Positions 24,783 to 33,849 of a stretch of 64,000 bases of DNA are shown here, piece after piece. Source of the DNA: Fibrobacter sp. UWB2. GTDB lineage: Bacteria; Fibrobacterota; Fibrobacteria; Fibrobacterales; Fibrobacteraceae. Location: NCBI RefSeq assembly GCF_002210425.1, contig NZ_MWQK01000001.1, positions 248,001 to 312,000 on the forward strand, in the 5' to 3' direction. The stretch's first letter is position 1; every line of letters begins with the position of its first letter. The notes under the pieces are model-generated. The model had not been told where the DNA came from, searched no databases, and was given only the letters and a program-made list of their open reading frames with translations. A program made the position numbers and the translations under genes.

Positions 24783-27368
24783 ATGCAAAAGTTTTCGCTA
24801 AAGAATATCCGCTTTTTGATTGGTGAATTTGAAAAACGATTGGCCGATTTGAGGTCATTTTCGGATTTTACATCTAAAGCGGAAGCGGCTGTAAAGGAAT
24901 GTGCCGATGCGGTTTTGAACGCCCTTATTAAGGAAAAGCTCGAAGGGGTATTTCTTGGTCGGCTGGATCTTGAGCCGGAAACTTTGCTTAGTATGACCGA
25001 AAGAAAGGTCACAAACGCTTCTCATTTGATGGGCGTGTCCGAAAGTGTTCTTGCCAACGCATTTGCGGTCCCTGCGGCCGATGCAAAGAAAATCGTTGAG
25101 TATGTGGGGGAGCATTACGAAAATGCTCGAAAATCTGTCAATGTGAAGTTGAATGTTGACGAGAAAACGCGGGAATCGTCTGACCTAGTCCGGGCTCTTT
25201 ACGTTTATCGTCATGGGCTTCCGTTAGCGCAAAAATGCCAAGAACTTTTGAAAGAAAACGAAGCTCGTGTCATTGAAAATATCAACGCATTGCGCCCCTA
25301 TACGAGTTCGTTCAAGTTTGTGGCATCGCTCCTTTTTAACAGGGAGGCGAAAACCCGATTCAATTCGCTGAATGAACTTTATGAGAGTGATTTTTGGCAT
25401 CGTTCTGCGTCTTTGCTTTCTGAATTGCAAGCGCTAATAACGGCGGATCCGTCGTTTGCGTGGGAGGCGTTTTCTCAATCACCGATTCCGTTCTTTACCG
25501 ACTTGGAAAGGATTTGCCCTTACGCATTGGGCAATGAAGAAATTGTTTCGGCCGAATTGCCGAAGGAAATTCTTGACGAAAGGACAAATTTAGACGGCTT
25601 AAAGACGCAGCTGCGCCAATATCAAGTTCTTGGCGTGAAGTTTATTTTGCATCAGGGGCGAGTTTTGTTAGGGGACGAAATGGGCCTCGGTAAAACGGTC
25701 GAAGCGATAGCGGCGCTTGTGACTTTGAAAAATTTGGGTGAAACCCATTTTATGGTCATTTGCCCGGCGAGCATTTTGGTGAACTGGATTCGCGAAATCC
25801 AGAAGCTTTGTGATATTCCAGCCGTAAAAATCCACGGACCGGACAAGTTTATTTATTTTGATGCGTGGAAAAAGAATGGGGGAGTCGCCGTTACGACTTA
25901 TGAAACTTCGAGACAACTGGAATTATCTGAAAAAGATTCCATTTCGATGGTTGTTGTCGATGAAGCGCATTACATCAAGAATCCGGGGAGCCAACGCACC
26001 GTGAGTGTCCGCCAAATATGCAAACACTCAAATCGGTTGCTGCTCATGACGGGTACTGCTCTTGAAAACCGCACGAAAGAAATGCTCTTCTTGTTGCAAA
26101 TTCTTCGCCCGAAGATTGCGTCAATGGCGATGGGCTTTGCTAAAGAAAGTACTAGCCAAGAATTTATGCAGATGATTGCGCCGATTTACTATCGGCGAAA
26201 GCGCGAAGATGTCTTGAAGGAATTGCCGGAGCTCATCGAAGAAGAATCGTGGATTGAAGGTGGCGATGCCGAGATGGCTGCATACGAAGAAGCGGCTGTT
26301 AAAGAAGAATTCATGACGATGCGCCGGGTTTCTTTTAATGTCGACGATTTTGAACAGTCCGGAAAGCTGAAGCGAATCAAGGAGATTGTTCGTCAGGCAA
26401 AATTTGAAAACCGCAAGGTTCTCGTCTTTTCATTTTTCTTGGAAACGATCAAGAAAGTTTGCGCATATTTGAATGATTCTTGCATGGAGCCTATTACGGG
26501 TGCGGTGCCTGTGAGCCATAGGCAAGAAATTATCGATGCGTTTGAAAAATCCCCTGCTGGGACAGTTCTCCCGTTGCAAATCAACGCGGGCGGGCTTGGT
26601 TTGAACATTCAGGCCGCCAATGTGGTCATCTTGTGCGAACCGCAGCTGAAGCCGAGTGCCGAGATGCAGGCAATTTCGCGCGCATACCGAATGGGTCAGG
26701 TTCGAAATGTGCTTGTGTACAGGCTTTTGATGCTTGATTCGATTGACGAGAAAATCAACACTCTGCTCAAATTCAAAAAGCAAGTCTTTAATACGTTTGC
26801 CGATAAGTCTCTGTCCGGGACGCAGGATTTGGAAATCAGTCCTGATGAAATCAAGAATCTTTTCAAGAAAGAAATTGAGCGAATTCGTGCCGCGCAGGGG
26901 AACATTCCGACTGAGAAGAGTCTGATTGCAGCAAACGAGTGGCTAGGAAAAGAAACGAATGAAGAAATAAATGAATTTGGCTATCGGGAACATGATCCGG
27001 TTTTGATAACGCCGGATTTTATGCGGAAAACCTGCGAACGCTACAATGAGCTCTATTTTGAAGGCATGCTAGATGTAGACCGGTTGAGTTTTGAATTGGA
27101 CTATAGTTCTAGTTATTTGGCCTGTTTTGTCCCTAGCTATTTAAGCATTGTATTTAGTCGCCGTTTCGAATTTGATTACCGGAAATACCGCAATACGATG
27201 GTGCATGAAATGTGCCATTATTACCTGTATTCATTTTCGGGAGAAAATGGATCCGACAACACTTTCAAATATGAGACGGTTCACGGCAAAGCATTCCAGG
27301 ATTTGGTCGACAGATTGAATTCTAAACATGCTGAGCTCAATGTGATGCTTAGAGATTGTGATTGCTAA
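24783..27368 (+). CDS. SNF2-family helicase fused to a SprT-like metalloprotease
   Basis: The 861-residue protein has three parts. The first about 260 residues are helical and of unknown type. An SNF2/DEAH translocase core spans about 270-680: Walker A GDEMGLGKTVEA near 296, DEAH motif VVVDEAHYIKN near 391, motif III MTGTALENR, and motifs V-VI INAGGLGLNIQAA and AISRAYRMGQVR. The last about 120 residues resemble SprT/SPRTN zinc peptidases: FMRKTCERYNELYFEGML, then MVHEMCHYYL with the HExxH site near 806, and VHGKAF about 27 residues later with the likely third ligand. The ATG is chosen over an in-frame TTG nine bases upstream. The protein is cytosolic and plausibly acts in DNA-protein crosslink repair. 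Confidence 0.85.
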   Translation: MQKFSLKNIRFLIGEFEKRLADLRSFSDFTSKAEAAVKECADAVLNALIKEKLEGVFLGRLDLEPETLLSMTERKVTNASHLMGVSESVLANAFAVPAADAKKIVEYVGEHYENARKSVNVKLNVDEKTRESSDLVRALYVYRHGLPLAQKCQELLKENEARVIENINALRPYTSSFKFVASLLFNREAKTRFNSLNELYESDFWHRSASLLSELQALITADPSFAWEAFSQSPIPFFTDLERICPYALGNEEIVSAELPKEILDERTNLDGLKTQLRQYQVLGVKFILHQGRVLLGDEMGLGKTVEAIAALVTLKNLGETHFMVICPASILVNWIREIQKLCDIPAVKIHGPDKFIYFDAWKKNGGVAVTTYETSRQLELSEKDSISMVVVDEAHYIKNPGSQRTVSVRQICKHSNRLLLMTGTALENRTKEMLFLLQILRPKIASMAMGFAKESTSQEFMQMIAPIYYRRKREDVLKELPELIEEESWIEGGDAEMAAYEEAAVKEEFMTMRRVSFNVDDFEQSGKLKRIKEIVRQAKFENRKVLVFSFFLETIKKVCAYLNDSCMEPITGAVPVSHRQEIIDAFEKSPAGTVLPLQINAGGLGLNIQAANVVILCEPQLKPSAEMQAISRAYRMGQVRNVLVYRLLMLDSIDEKINTLLKFKKQVFNTFADKSLSGTQDLEISPDEIKNLFKKEIERIRAAQGNIPTEKSLIAANEWLGKETNEEINEFGYREHDPVLITPDFMRKTCERYNELYFEGMLDVDRLSFELDYSSSYLACFVPSYLSIVFSRRFEFDYRKYRNTMVHEMCHYYLYSFSGENGSDNTFKYETVHGKAFQDLVDRLNSKHAELNVMLRDCDC

Positions 27369-27487
27369 AATTGGGTATAACGCCATAAAGCTGTTGTCAT
27401 TTTATCAAGACAAATTCGTTTTTAGCCTTATATAAAGTGAATTTTTCAACTTAGTTTAAAGAAAGTAAGGGACAAAAAGGAGGCTTT

Positions 27488-28984
27488 ATGACGTATTCAA
27501 TGAAGAGATTTTCTCTTTTTGCGGGTTCCATCGCATTTTTGAGCACTCTTGCCTGTGCCGCAACGATAAACGTTGACATGGGCAAGGAATACCAGCGCAT
27601 CAGCGGCTTTGGTGCTGCATCAGCATGGGCCGGTTCCATCACCGACAAGAACGCCGCCTTTCTTTGGGACTCCACTAGTGGCGCGGGGCTTACCCTGCAC
27701 CGCATCCGTATTGCTCCGGACGGTTCCACCTCCGAAACAAGTATCGCCAAAAAGGCGAGTGAATACGGCGTCAAAGTTTGGGCTGCTCCGTGGACATCCA
27801 AATATACTGTCAATTACGATGGCAATAAAAAACATTTGGATTTCAATCACGCCCAGGACTGGGCAAACACCATCTTAAAGTTTACGCAAGACATGCGTAA
27901 GGCTGGAGTCAACCTATACGCGATTTCGTCGCAAAACGAGCCCGACGGCACCGGCGACAACCACTACGAACCCGATGAATTGGCCCGTTGGGTAGGTGAC
28001 TACCTTGGCCCCACCCTCGATACCACTGGCATCAAAATCATTGGCACTGAAGCCATCAACTGGTACGGATTCCCCAATTACAAAAAAGCATTCTTCAACA
28101 ATCCCGCCGCTCTGAAATATACGGACATTTTTGGAACGCACGAATATGGCGGAGACCCAGCCGCTTATCCCGAAATCCATGAAGCCGGCAAAGAATTCTG
28201 GGAAACCGAAGTCTACGATCTCGGAAGCAACAAGGAAGACGTTGGCATGGGAAGCGCTCTCCGCGTTGCAAACATGATCCACGACGCCCTTACTATTTCG
28301 AACATGAACGCCTGGCATTTTTGGTGGATTTATTCCTGTAGCGAACCCAGCTGCGGTAATGGAGCCCTTTGGCCGCAAGGGCAAGGCAACCCCGACAACG
28401 TAGAACCCACCAAGCGACTCTGGGTCATGGGGAACTTCAGCCGCTTTGCACGGCCCGGCGCGAGGAGAATCGACGCCACCAAGAATCCCGAAAGAGATGT
28501 AAAGGTCACTGCCTACCGCGATTCCCTCAAGACGAAAATCGCAGTCGTCATTCTCAATTCCAAGAACGAGGAATTCAAGGCGGACTTTGACTTCGGAAAC
28601 ACAAAGATTGGAAGCTTTAAGCCCTATGTCACCGACGACAATAACAACCTCAAGGAAGGAAGCGAAGTCAGGGTTGACGGTACAAAGTGCAGTTACAGCG
28701 TCCCGGCCCGCAGCGCAACGACAGTCGAATTCGTTCTGTGGCAAGAGCCCAAGGTGGAACCGCCCAAGGATTCTACAGAATCAATTGCCTTCGGGAGACT
28801 TTCTGTACCGCAAAAACACCAAAGTACATATAAAGTATTTAGCCCAATCGGAGCGTTTATCGGTGAATTCGAAGCTGGAGATGTTGGCGAACTCCGCAAT
28901 GCCTTGACAAACGCGGGCTTAAGCCGCGGCATTTATATGGTCAAACACGGCAATGCCAAAACGAAGCGTATTGTTTTGAGATAG
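27488..28984 (+). CDS. Secreted GH30 (subfamily 8-like) glucuronoarabinoxylan xylanase
   Basis: The 498-residue protein starts with a signal peptide (residues 1-24, ending LACA-ATIN). A GH30 (beta/alpha)8 catalytic domain follows, beginning QRISGFGAASAWAGS. Glu151 in ISSQNEPDG is the likely acid/base and Glu241 in FWETEVYD the likely nucleophile. A side beta-domain ends at about residue 425. The last 60 residues (VFSPIGAFIGEF ... LSRGIYMVKHGNAKTKRIVLR) form a small C-terminal module like those of other secreted Fibrobacter enzymes. The start is set by AGGAGG five bases before the ATG at 27488. It uses more CCC and GCC codons than pckG. Subfamily placement is by general resemblance. Confidence 0.88.
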   Translation: MTYSMKRFSLFAGSIAFLSTLACAATINVDMGKEYQRISGFGAASAWAGSITDKNAAFLWDSTSGAGLTLHRIRIAPDGSTSETSIAKKASEYGVKVWAAPWTSKYTVNYDGNKKHLDFNHAQDWANTILKFTQDMRKAGVNLYAISSQNEPDGTGDNHYEPDELARWVGDYLGPTLDTTGIKIIGTEAINWYGFPNYKKAFFNNPAALKYTDIFGTHEYGGDPAAYPEIHEAGKEFWETEVYDLGSNKEDVGMGSALRVANMIHDALTISNMNAWHFWWIYSCSEPSCGNGALWPQGQGNPDNVEPTKRLWVMGNFSRFARPGARRIDATKNPERDVKVTAYRDSLKTKIAVVILNSKNEEFKADFDFGNTKIGSFKPYVTDDNNNLKEGSEVRVDGTKCSYSVPARSATTVEFVLWQEPKVEPPKDSTESIAFGRLSVPQKHQSTYKVFSPIGAFIGEFEAGDVGELRNALTNAGLSRGIYMVKHGNAKTKRIVLR

Positions 28985-29027
28985 CGCAATTACCATCGGC
29001 TCTCGATAAATTCCTTGAATGGCTCTG

Positions 29028-29201
29028 TTAACGGATTGTTGCGGCTGCTTTTTCAATTTCATCGAAAAAACGTTTGGTGGCGTCTGCATTAGCTTTGCGG
29101 GCGTCTTCGGCTGCTTCCCTCATAATTTGGGCAAGCATTTCATCGGTCGGCTCTTCCATGTCCGTCAATCTGTAAGAATCAATGCTTTTTGTCGTTGTCA
29201 T
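29028..29201 (-). CDS. Small acidic helical protein (57 residues)
   Basis: The ORF begins MTTTKSIDSYRLTDMEEPTD and continues as one amphipathic helix rich in Ala, Glu, Asp and Arg, ending EKAAATIR. An AAGGAG ribosome site stands eight bases before the ATG, which favours a real gene. Small proteins of this look are sometimes the first partner of a toxin-antitoxin pair, but no partner follows. After the stop, another frame reads TEPFKEFIESRW and a stop, which may be the leftover end of a neighbouring or frameshifted gene. The function is unknown. Confidence 0.6.
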   Translation of the reverse strand: MTTTKSIDSYRLTDMEEPTDEMLAQIMREAAEDARKANADATKRFFDEIEKAAATIR

Positions 29202-29268
29202 AGGGGCTCCTTGAAGCCTTATCCCTAATGTGAATATTTGAACGGAACAACTTCTTTTTTTTCAAAAA

Positions 29269-30468
29269 CTATCTATTTCCCTTGGCTCTGTTATGCGATT
29301 TGCAGAGCATTTCGCAATTATTGCGGTCGGTGGCTCCACCTTTACTCCATGCAGTCACATGGTCGGCGTCCATCTCGGTGAGTTTCCAGATTTTATTTTT
29401 GTTTGCGTTTTCTGACATTGCACAGTAAGGGCAATTAGATATTCCTTTCTGCTTGGCAGAAGCTGTTTGCTTGGCATAGACGCTCTTCTTGGTCGCATCA
29501 TCAAATACACGCACATTCAAGAGTTTCTTGTCTTGTTCCCCCCCAAGAATATATTCAAAAATTCCTTTGCGGTCTTTTACATAAGAATCCGCATAGAGTG
29601 ATATAACTCTGTCGTGAATTTCCTTTGGATTGTATGCCTTGTTATGGAATGTTTCGTATAAGCGTCCCCATTCGAGACCACACATTTCACTTTCGGTCAT
29701 ATCAAAAACTCCTGAAACCCAATCAATGACCGTATTAAAATAGGTCTTAAGTTCATTTATATTGTCATCATGTCGGTGTTTTGCCATATAGTATTCTTTT
29801 TTTGTACATCTTAATTTATCGCACTCTTCATCCAATATTTTGAAATTGCTGATCCAGTCAAGAGCTTCGCTCAATACAAGTTGTCGTTTGGCATCCCCAG
29901 AAACATAATGTTTCCATTTCTGCATATTTGAATTTTGTGAGTTGCTGAATTCTGCCTTTGCAGCCGTCACGAACGGACCTGAATAGATGGCATTCAGTAG
30001 TTCCTGGTCATTCAAGGGAATGCCCACGATGTTTATAGTCTTGAACCATTCCTTGATTTCTGTTTCCGTTCCCTCACATTCATAAACAAGTAGCTCGTAA
30101 TTGTCAATCAAACTCCGCTTGTCTTCTGGAAGCGACGAATAGTATTGAGGAATTTTATTTGAATCCATTATGGCAAGTTTTCCCGTAACAAATCGTCCAA
30201 TAGATGTGATTCTTTGCTGACCATCTAAAACCTCGAAATGTTTATCGTCTATTTTATTGAAATAGATTAGCCCAAGCGGGTAGCCTTTGAGCATAGAGTC
30301 GATAACAGCGACATCACGCTTGCCATCAGCGTAAATATAATTTCGTTGGTATTCAGGCTGAATGGTAAGTTTTCCCGAAAGTCCGAACAGCCCCTTAGCT
30401 TCAAGTTCATTATAGACAAATCCTTCGCAGACTTGTTTTACTGTGTATTTTTTTAAAGTTGAAATCAT
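29269..30468 (-). CDS. DUF262 (ParB-like) protein with C-terminal HNH nuclease
   Basis: The 399-residue protein has an N-terminal DUF262 domain with [11 protein letters not shown] (near 36-46) and the [12 protein letters not shown] motif (near 82-93). This is the nucleotide-binding or hydrolysing signature seen in GmrS/GmrD-type modification-dependent enzymes. The C-terminus has an HNH endonuclease: NCPYCAM, then [34 protein letters not shown] with the His, Asn and His of the motif. It overlaps the upstream methyltransferase gene by four bases (ATGA), so the two are made together. It is probably the nuclease of a restriction-like system. DNA around it is AT-rich. Confidence 0.88.
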   Translation of the reverse strand: MISTLKKYTVKQVCEGFVYNELEAKGLFGLSGKLTIQPEYQRNYIYADGKRDVAVIDSMLKGYPLGLIYFNKIDDKHFEVLDGQQRITSIGRFVTGKLAIMDSNKIPQYYSSLPEDKRSLIDNYELLVYECEGTETEIKEWFKTINIVGIPLNDQELLNAIYSGPFVTAAKAEFSNSQNSNMQKWKHYVSGDAKRQLVLSEALDWISNFKILDEECDKLRCTKKEYYMAKHRHDDNINELKTYFNTVIDWVSGVFDMTESEMCGLEWGRLYETFHNKAYNPKEIHDRVISLYADSYVKDRKGIFEYILGGEQDKKLLNVRVFDDATKKSVYAKQTASAKQKGISNCPYCAMSENANKNKIWKLTEMDADHVTAWSKGGATDRNNCEMLCKSHNRAKGNR

Positions 30469-31664
30469 ACTTTATTCTCCTTAAACCGAATAAGAACTCG
30501 TGCGTACACCTGTTGATATATCTTATCATTCACTATATAATAGGTGTCTTCATCGGGAGCCTCCGATAATTCAATTGCAGCGCCATCATTCAACTTTGTT
30601 ACACGGCTTCTCTTTCCATGTTTGTCAACTTGAATTTGTTCTGGGTAAATTTTTGTTGCTCCTCCATACCATGTTTTCGTAATTCCCAAGATTTCAAACT
30701 GCTCAGGACAGTATTTTTCAAAGAAGGTTGGTGGCACTCCCATTGTTCCTTTGTAATCACACGGAATTGTTTCCGTAAACTTAACCTCTATTGCATCATA
30801 ATTATCATATTTTTTGTATCCAACACCTTTAACTTCTTTTCGTTTGCTGAATCGAATATTATCGGATTCTGTCATTAACGATAGAGGTTGGTGACGACGA
30901 CCATGATCAATATTTGTAAACCAATAGGCATTTCCAAGTCTCGTATAATCGCCTATGTATCCTAGTTTCGCTGCTTTTTCTTTATCTTTTTTAGAGACTA
31001 TTGCCCCTTTGGGTACTTCAAACACCATATCGGATCCATTATTTGTTGCTCCTAACCACATCTTATTATCCTTCATTAAAGGAAATATTTCTTTATACGT
31101 GATTGCGTTTGAGGTTCCGATTATTGCAAAACTTTTTTTTGCCTCCATAATCCATGACACAAATTCTCGAAACAAACTAAAAGGAGGATTGGTTATGATA
31201 AAGTCTGCTTCATCTCGCAGTTGCTTGATTTCATTAGAACGGAAGTCTCCGTCTCCTTCTAAATACTCCCACTCAAGGTCATGAATATCTATCCGTCCAT
31301 TTTTATTGGAATCATGGTCAAGCGTAAAAATTTTGCCTCTGATTTTTGACTTATCTTCATCGAACCAAGGTGCCTGCTGTTCAAACAAAGTCGGTTGCCA
31401 ATCTTTGATTTTATACTTTTTAGATTCTATTGCAAAAGATGTTGAAATAAGTTTTTTCAAACCAAGTTTTTCAAAATTTTGAGCAAAGTATAAAGTAAAA
31501 TTACTCCATTCAGGATCATCACAAGGAAGTAAAATTGTTTTATTACGGAATACATCGGGGGCATATTCCAGATAGGCGTTCATTTCCTTCTCAATATATG
31601 CATACTGAGTGTAAAATTCGTCATTCTTATTCTTTTTTGCATTTCCAAGAGCTTTATTCGCCAT
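30465..31664 (-). CDS. EcoRI-type adenine-specific DNA methyltransferase
   Basis: The 399-residue protein matches the EcoRI methylase family in layout: N-terminal [17 protein letters not shown], a region [20 protein letters not shown], and the catalytic [18 protein letters not shown] with the NPPF motif of N6-adenine methyltransferases near residue 157. A segment near [12 protein letters not shown] is also typical. It would methylate adenine in a specific DNA site; the site cannot be predicted. It precedes and overlaps the DUF262-HNH gene, which suggests modification and restriction partners. Codon and base use are AT-richer than in core genes, consistent with transfer. Confidence 0.88.
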   Translation of the reverse strand: MANKALGNAKKNKNDEFYTQYAYIEKEMNAYLEYAPDVFRNKTILLPCDDPEWSNFTLYFAQNFEKLGLKKLISTSFAIESKKYKIKDWQPTLFEQQAPWFDEDKSKIRGKIFTLDHDSNKNGRIDIHDLEWEYLEGDGDFRSNEIKQLRDEADFIITNPPFSLFREFVSWIMEAKKSFAIIGTSNAITYKEIFPLMKDNKMWLGATNNGSDMVFEVPKGAIVSKKDKEKAAKLGYIGDYTRLGNAYWFTNIDHGRRHQPLSLMTESDNIRFSKRKEVKGVGYKKYDNYDAIEVKFTETIPCDYKGTMGVPPTFFEKYCPEQFEILGITKTWYGGATKIYPEQIQVDKHGKRSRVTKLNDGAAIELSEAPDEDTYYIVNDKIYQQVYARVLIRFKENKV

Positions 31665-31908
31665 CGTGTCGCTCCATGTTCAAAGTGAACGAGTTCTCTC
31701 TCGCGGGAGCGGTTCCTGAGGGAAGAGCCGGCTCACTCCTTGCCTAAAAGCACGACGTTTTCAAAAAAAGAATACAATACCCGCAACATGCTTGCCAGAG
31801 ATTGCTTTGTCCATACAGGCTCGCAATGACACGGCACATCGCCCTAAGCATACACAACGCTCAGGGTACACTACGCCCATACATTACATGGGCAGTTGCG
31901 AATTATCG

Positions 31909-31956
31909 TCTTATTCTCGTTGTAGAAATTGTCGAAGTTTCAGATAGAGGACAAGA
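31909..31956. repeat. 48-bp palindromic repeat, copy A
   Basis: Arms TCTTATTCTC and GAGGACAAGA (two mismatches) flank a 28-nt core that includes GTTGTAGAAATTGTCGAAG. The core is identical to that of copy B, 284 bp away in the same orientation. Confidence 0.8.
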
Positions 31957-32192
31957 GTATAACTCAGCGAGTTTACTCTCGTTTTGTATCTATCCATTCT
32001 TTTTTGAAAATAAAAAAAGGCGTGGAGTTGAATGCATTTACCTATCTGAGGCCTTCGACTGCCCACAACGAATAAACGCAAACAACTCACGCCCCCAAAG
32101 GCCGTTTGCGTAAGGCTGACTGCTATAAAAACAATAAACCATATAGCAAAACGATGCGGCAAGTTTACACTAGTCGCAGACGTGAGCGTCCG

Positions 32193-32240
32193 TCTTGTTC
32201 TCGTTGTAGAAATTGTCGAAGTTTCAGATAGAGAACAAGA
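32193..32240. repeat. 48-bp palindromic repeat, copy B
   Basis: Perfect 10-bp arms TCTTGTTCTC and GAGAACAAGA flank the same 28-nt core as copy A. Similarity continues a few bases beyond the arms on both sides. Confidence 0.85.
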
Positions 32241-32538
32241 GAAAACTCTATTTTCATTGCATAATATAGCTTATTAAAATTGCAAAAGATGACTGCAGTT
32301 CCCATCCGACAGAAAAATGCGAACTTTTTGACTTTCATCTCTATTAAGATCACTTTTAGGGGGCAAATAAGTGGTTTTGCAAAAAAAAGTTGTTTTACGT
32401 ATATCTGCAGGGAATGTGTGCGAGGCGGATGATGCAAAATCAAAAATACTTGGTTTTGTTTCTGTGCCATAGCAACAGATGGTGTAAGCGTAAATGGCTC
32501 GAAGGATGAGTACCAGCCTATTTAAGTCGAAATATGTT

Positions 32539-32558
32539 ATATTGCCATTAAGCAATAT
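32539..32558 (+). promoter_or_regulatory. Inverted repeat before the small ORF
   Basis: ATATTGC and GCAATAT pair across six bases and overlap a TTATATTG promoter-like element. This suggests a regulated start of the two-gene unit that follows. Confidence 0.4.
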
Positions 32559-32572
32559 GATGTACACCTCTC

Positions 32573-32776
32573 ATGACATTAGACGACAATGCTGAAATTG
32601 TCCATTCCGAAATGGGCGAGGATGGTCGTGCCGATTCTCAGAAAGGTGGGTCTAGCAATGTCGCTCAAAAGGTTGAAAACGGCATGGATGATCTATGGAA
32701 TTCTGGCAAGTGGGACGATGAAAAGAATGAAGAAATACTAAAAGAGCATCTGCGGACTCCTTATAGGAACAAATAA
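32573..32776 (+). CDS. Small acidic protein, unknown
   Basis: The 67-residue ORF begins with ATG shortly after a promoter-like element and ends 46 bases before a lipoprotein gene. It is polar and acidic; the C-terminal half (DDLWNSGKWDDEKNEEILKE) is probably helical. I recognise no family. Codon pattern and the inverted repeat upstream support translation only moderately. It may be the C-terminal relic of a larger gene. Confidence 0.45.
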   Translation: MTLDDNAEIVHSEMGEDGRADSQKGGSSNVAQKVENGMDDLWNSGKWDDEKNEEILKEHLRTPYRNK

Positions 32777-32822
32777 GAATTATTTTTTATTTGTACATCT
32801 CTTTTATTATGGAATTTCATCG

Positions 32823-33623
32823 ATGAAAAAAAATTTAATAGCTTTATCCTTCTTAATTCTATTAACTAGTTGTGGGGAAGAAGATGCTTTTATGACTTCT
32901 TCAGATATGGTTTCTGTTATTGATGTCAACGCTAAGGAATATTCAATAAACGGTAATGTTATTGGTAAAACCTCTGATGATGTTGTTCAAGCAGATAATT
33001 TATTGATAAAAACAATAGATTTAAGGCTGAAATCATTAATTCGAAAAACGAACGAATACTCACTCCATATCCATTTGGCTGAAACTCTTTCTTATGATGT
33101 GTTTTACAAAATTATTGCAACGGCGGGCTTTTCAGGGATTACTGGTATTCAATATGTTGTAGGTGATAAGTTTAAAACACCTTTTGCAATTTATTTACCG
33201 GAAAGAAATGATAAAGGATGCACCAAATTTAGATCTACGATGAGATTGTTGCAACTGTTAAATGAAACTTATAAATCATCCGATGAGTTCCTAAAAGACA
33301 AACGTCAAGAAATTGAGTGTGCTGAAAAATATATGGAACTTTCTTTGGCTACTTTTTTAGATAATGATACCTTAAATTATTTTATTTCCTTAAATGAGTT
33401 AGGAATTATTGGAGGTGGAAAAAACTATACGTTAAAAAGTGAAAAGGAATTGTGGAATTTATTAGACGAGATTCGGTCAAGAAAGAATCTAGAAAACAAA
33501 CTTGATCGAAATAAAATTGTATTTGTTGCTGATAAAAATATTTTGCTTAAAGATATCGTCTCGATTATAACGAAATTAACTGAATATGGCTATGAAATTT
33601 CTTATGCTGCTTTAGGAAGTTGA
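32823..33623 (+). CDS. Lipoprotein with two ExbD-like segments
   Basis: A lipoprotein signal (ILLTSC-GEED) starts this 266-residue protein. Two segments have the beta-alpha-beta pattern of ExbD/TolR periplasmic domains: residues about 79-115 (YSLHIHLAETLSYDVFYKII, then GFSGITGIQYVV) and the C-terminal end (NKIVFVADKNILLKDIVSII, then YGYEISYAAL). The resemblance is in pattern and is not proof of homology. The gene is very AT-rich compared with core genes here, typical of transferred DNA. The protein would be anchored in a membrane facing the periplasm. The function is unknown. Confidence 0.7.
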   Translation: MKKNLIALSFLILLTSCGEEDAFMTSSDMVSVIDVNAKEYSINGNVIGKTSDDVVQADNLLIKTIDLRLKSLIRKTNEYSLHIHLAETLSYDVFYKIIATAGFSGITGIQYVVGDKFKTPFAIYLPERNDKGCTKFRSTMRLLQLLNETYKSSDEFLKDKRQEIECAEKYMELSLATFLDNDTLNYFISLNELGIIGGGKNYTLKSEKELWNLLDEIRSRKNLENKLDRNKIVFVADKNILLKDIVSIITKLTEYGYEISYAALGS

Positions 33624-33727
33624 TTTCTGGCGTCTAAGCCAGGCGTTGCGGGCTGGCGTCTGAAGCCCGCTAGAAGGGGTAGCGAGCAACAAGGTGCGAG
33701 CGAGGGGAAGGCTTTCCCCTCCATATA

Positions 33728-33763
33728 AAAAAAGAGAACTGCTTTTAAGCAATTCTCTTTTTT
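33728..33763. terminator. Bidirectional terminator left of carB
   Basis: AAAAAAGAGAA and TTCTCTTTTTT flank TGCTT/AGCA with a small mismatch and a TTA loop. A and T runs on the two sides allow termination both ways. Confidence 0.85.
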
Positions 33764-33771
33764 AATTCTTT

Positions 33772-33816
33772 GGATCCTTCGACTTCGCGCCTTACGGCGC
33801 TCCGCTCAGGATGACA
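33772..33816 (-). repeat. Dispersed hairpin repeat (GTCATCCTGAGC family)
   Basis: On the minus strand it reads TGTCATCCTGAGCGGAGCGCC, then GTAAGGCGC, then GAAGTCGAAGGATCC. It has the same ends as the copies at 11792 and 53918, with a different internal hairpin. Confidence 0.85.
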
Positions 33817-33822
33817 TGTAGC

Positions 33823-33849
33823 TTACTTCTTCACGAGTCTGTGGTATTG
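33823..33849 (-). pseudogene. Displaced remnant of a carB 3' end
   Basis: On the minus strand this reads QYHRLVKK and a stop, close to the true carB end EYHRHVKK 110 bases away, but with different synonymous codons. It looks like the original or a diverged carB terminus pushed downstream by an insertion or allele exchange. Confidence 0.6.

Larger units (their letters stand above)
31665..32572. other. Gene-poor region with repeats upstream of the methyltransferase
   Basis: About 0.9 kb has no convincing gene. It contains a repeat of the GTCATTGCGAGC family (about 31798-31838, minus orientation), two copies of a 48-bp palindromic element, a long imperfect hairpin around 32020-32095 (GGCGTG...CACGCC arms), and an inverted repeat just before the small ORF at 32573. 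It looks like a graveyard of small mobile repeats at the edge of an island. Confidence 0.6.

Noticed and set aside
29019-29228. 69-codon plus-strand ORF
   Set aside because: It is the Cys/Phe-rich antisense of the better supported 57-residue gene on the minus strand.
31909-32240. CRISPR array
   Set aside because: Only two repeat copies occur, 284 bp apart, without regular spacers or adjacent cas genes in the window. They are reported as palindromic repeats.
31911-32470. Small minus-strand ORFs sharing the residues LVLYLKLRQFLQRE
   Set aside because: The shared peptide is a by-product of the 48-bp repeat read in one frame. No ribosome sites or coding pattern are seen.
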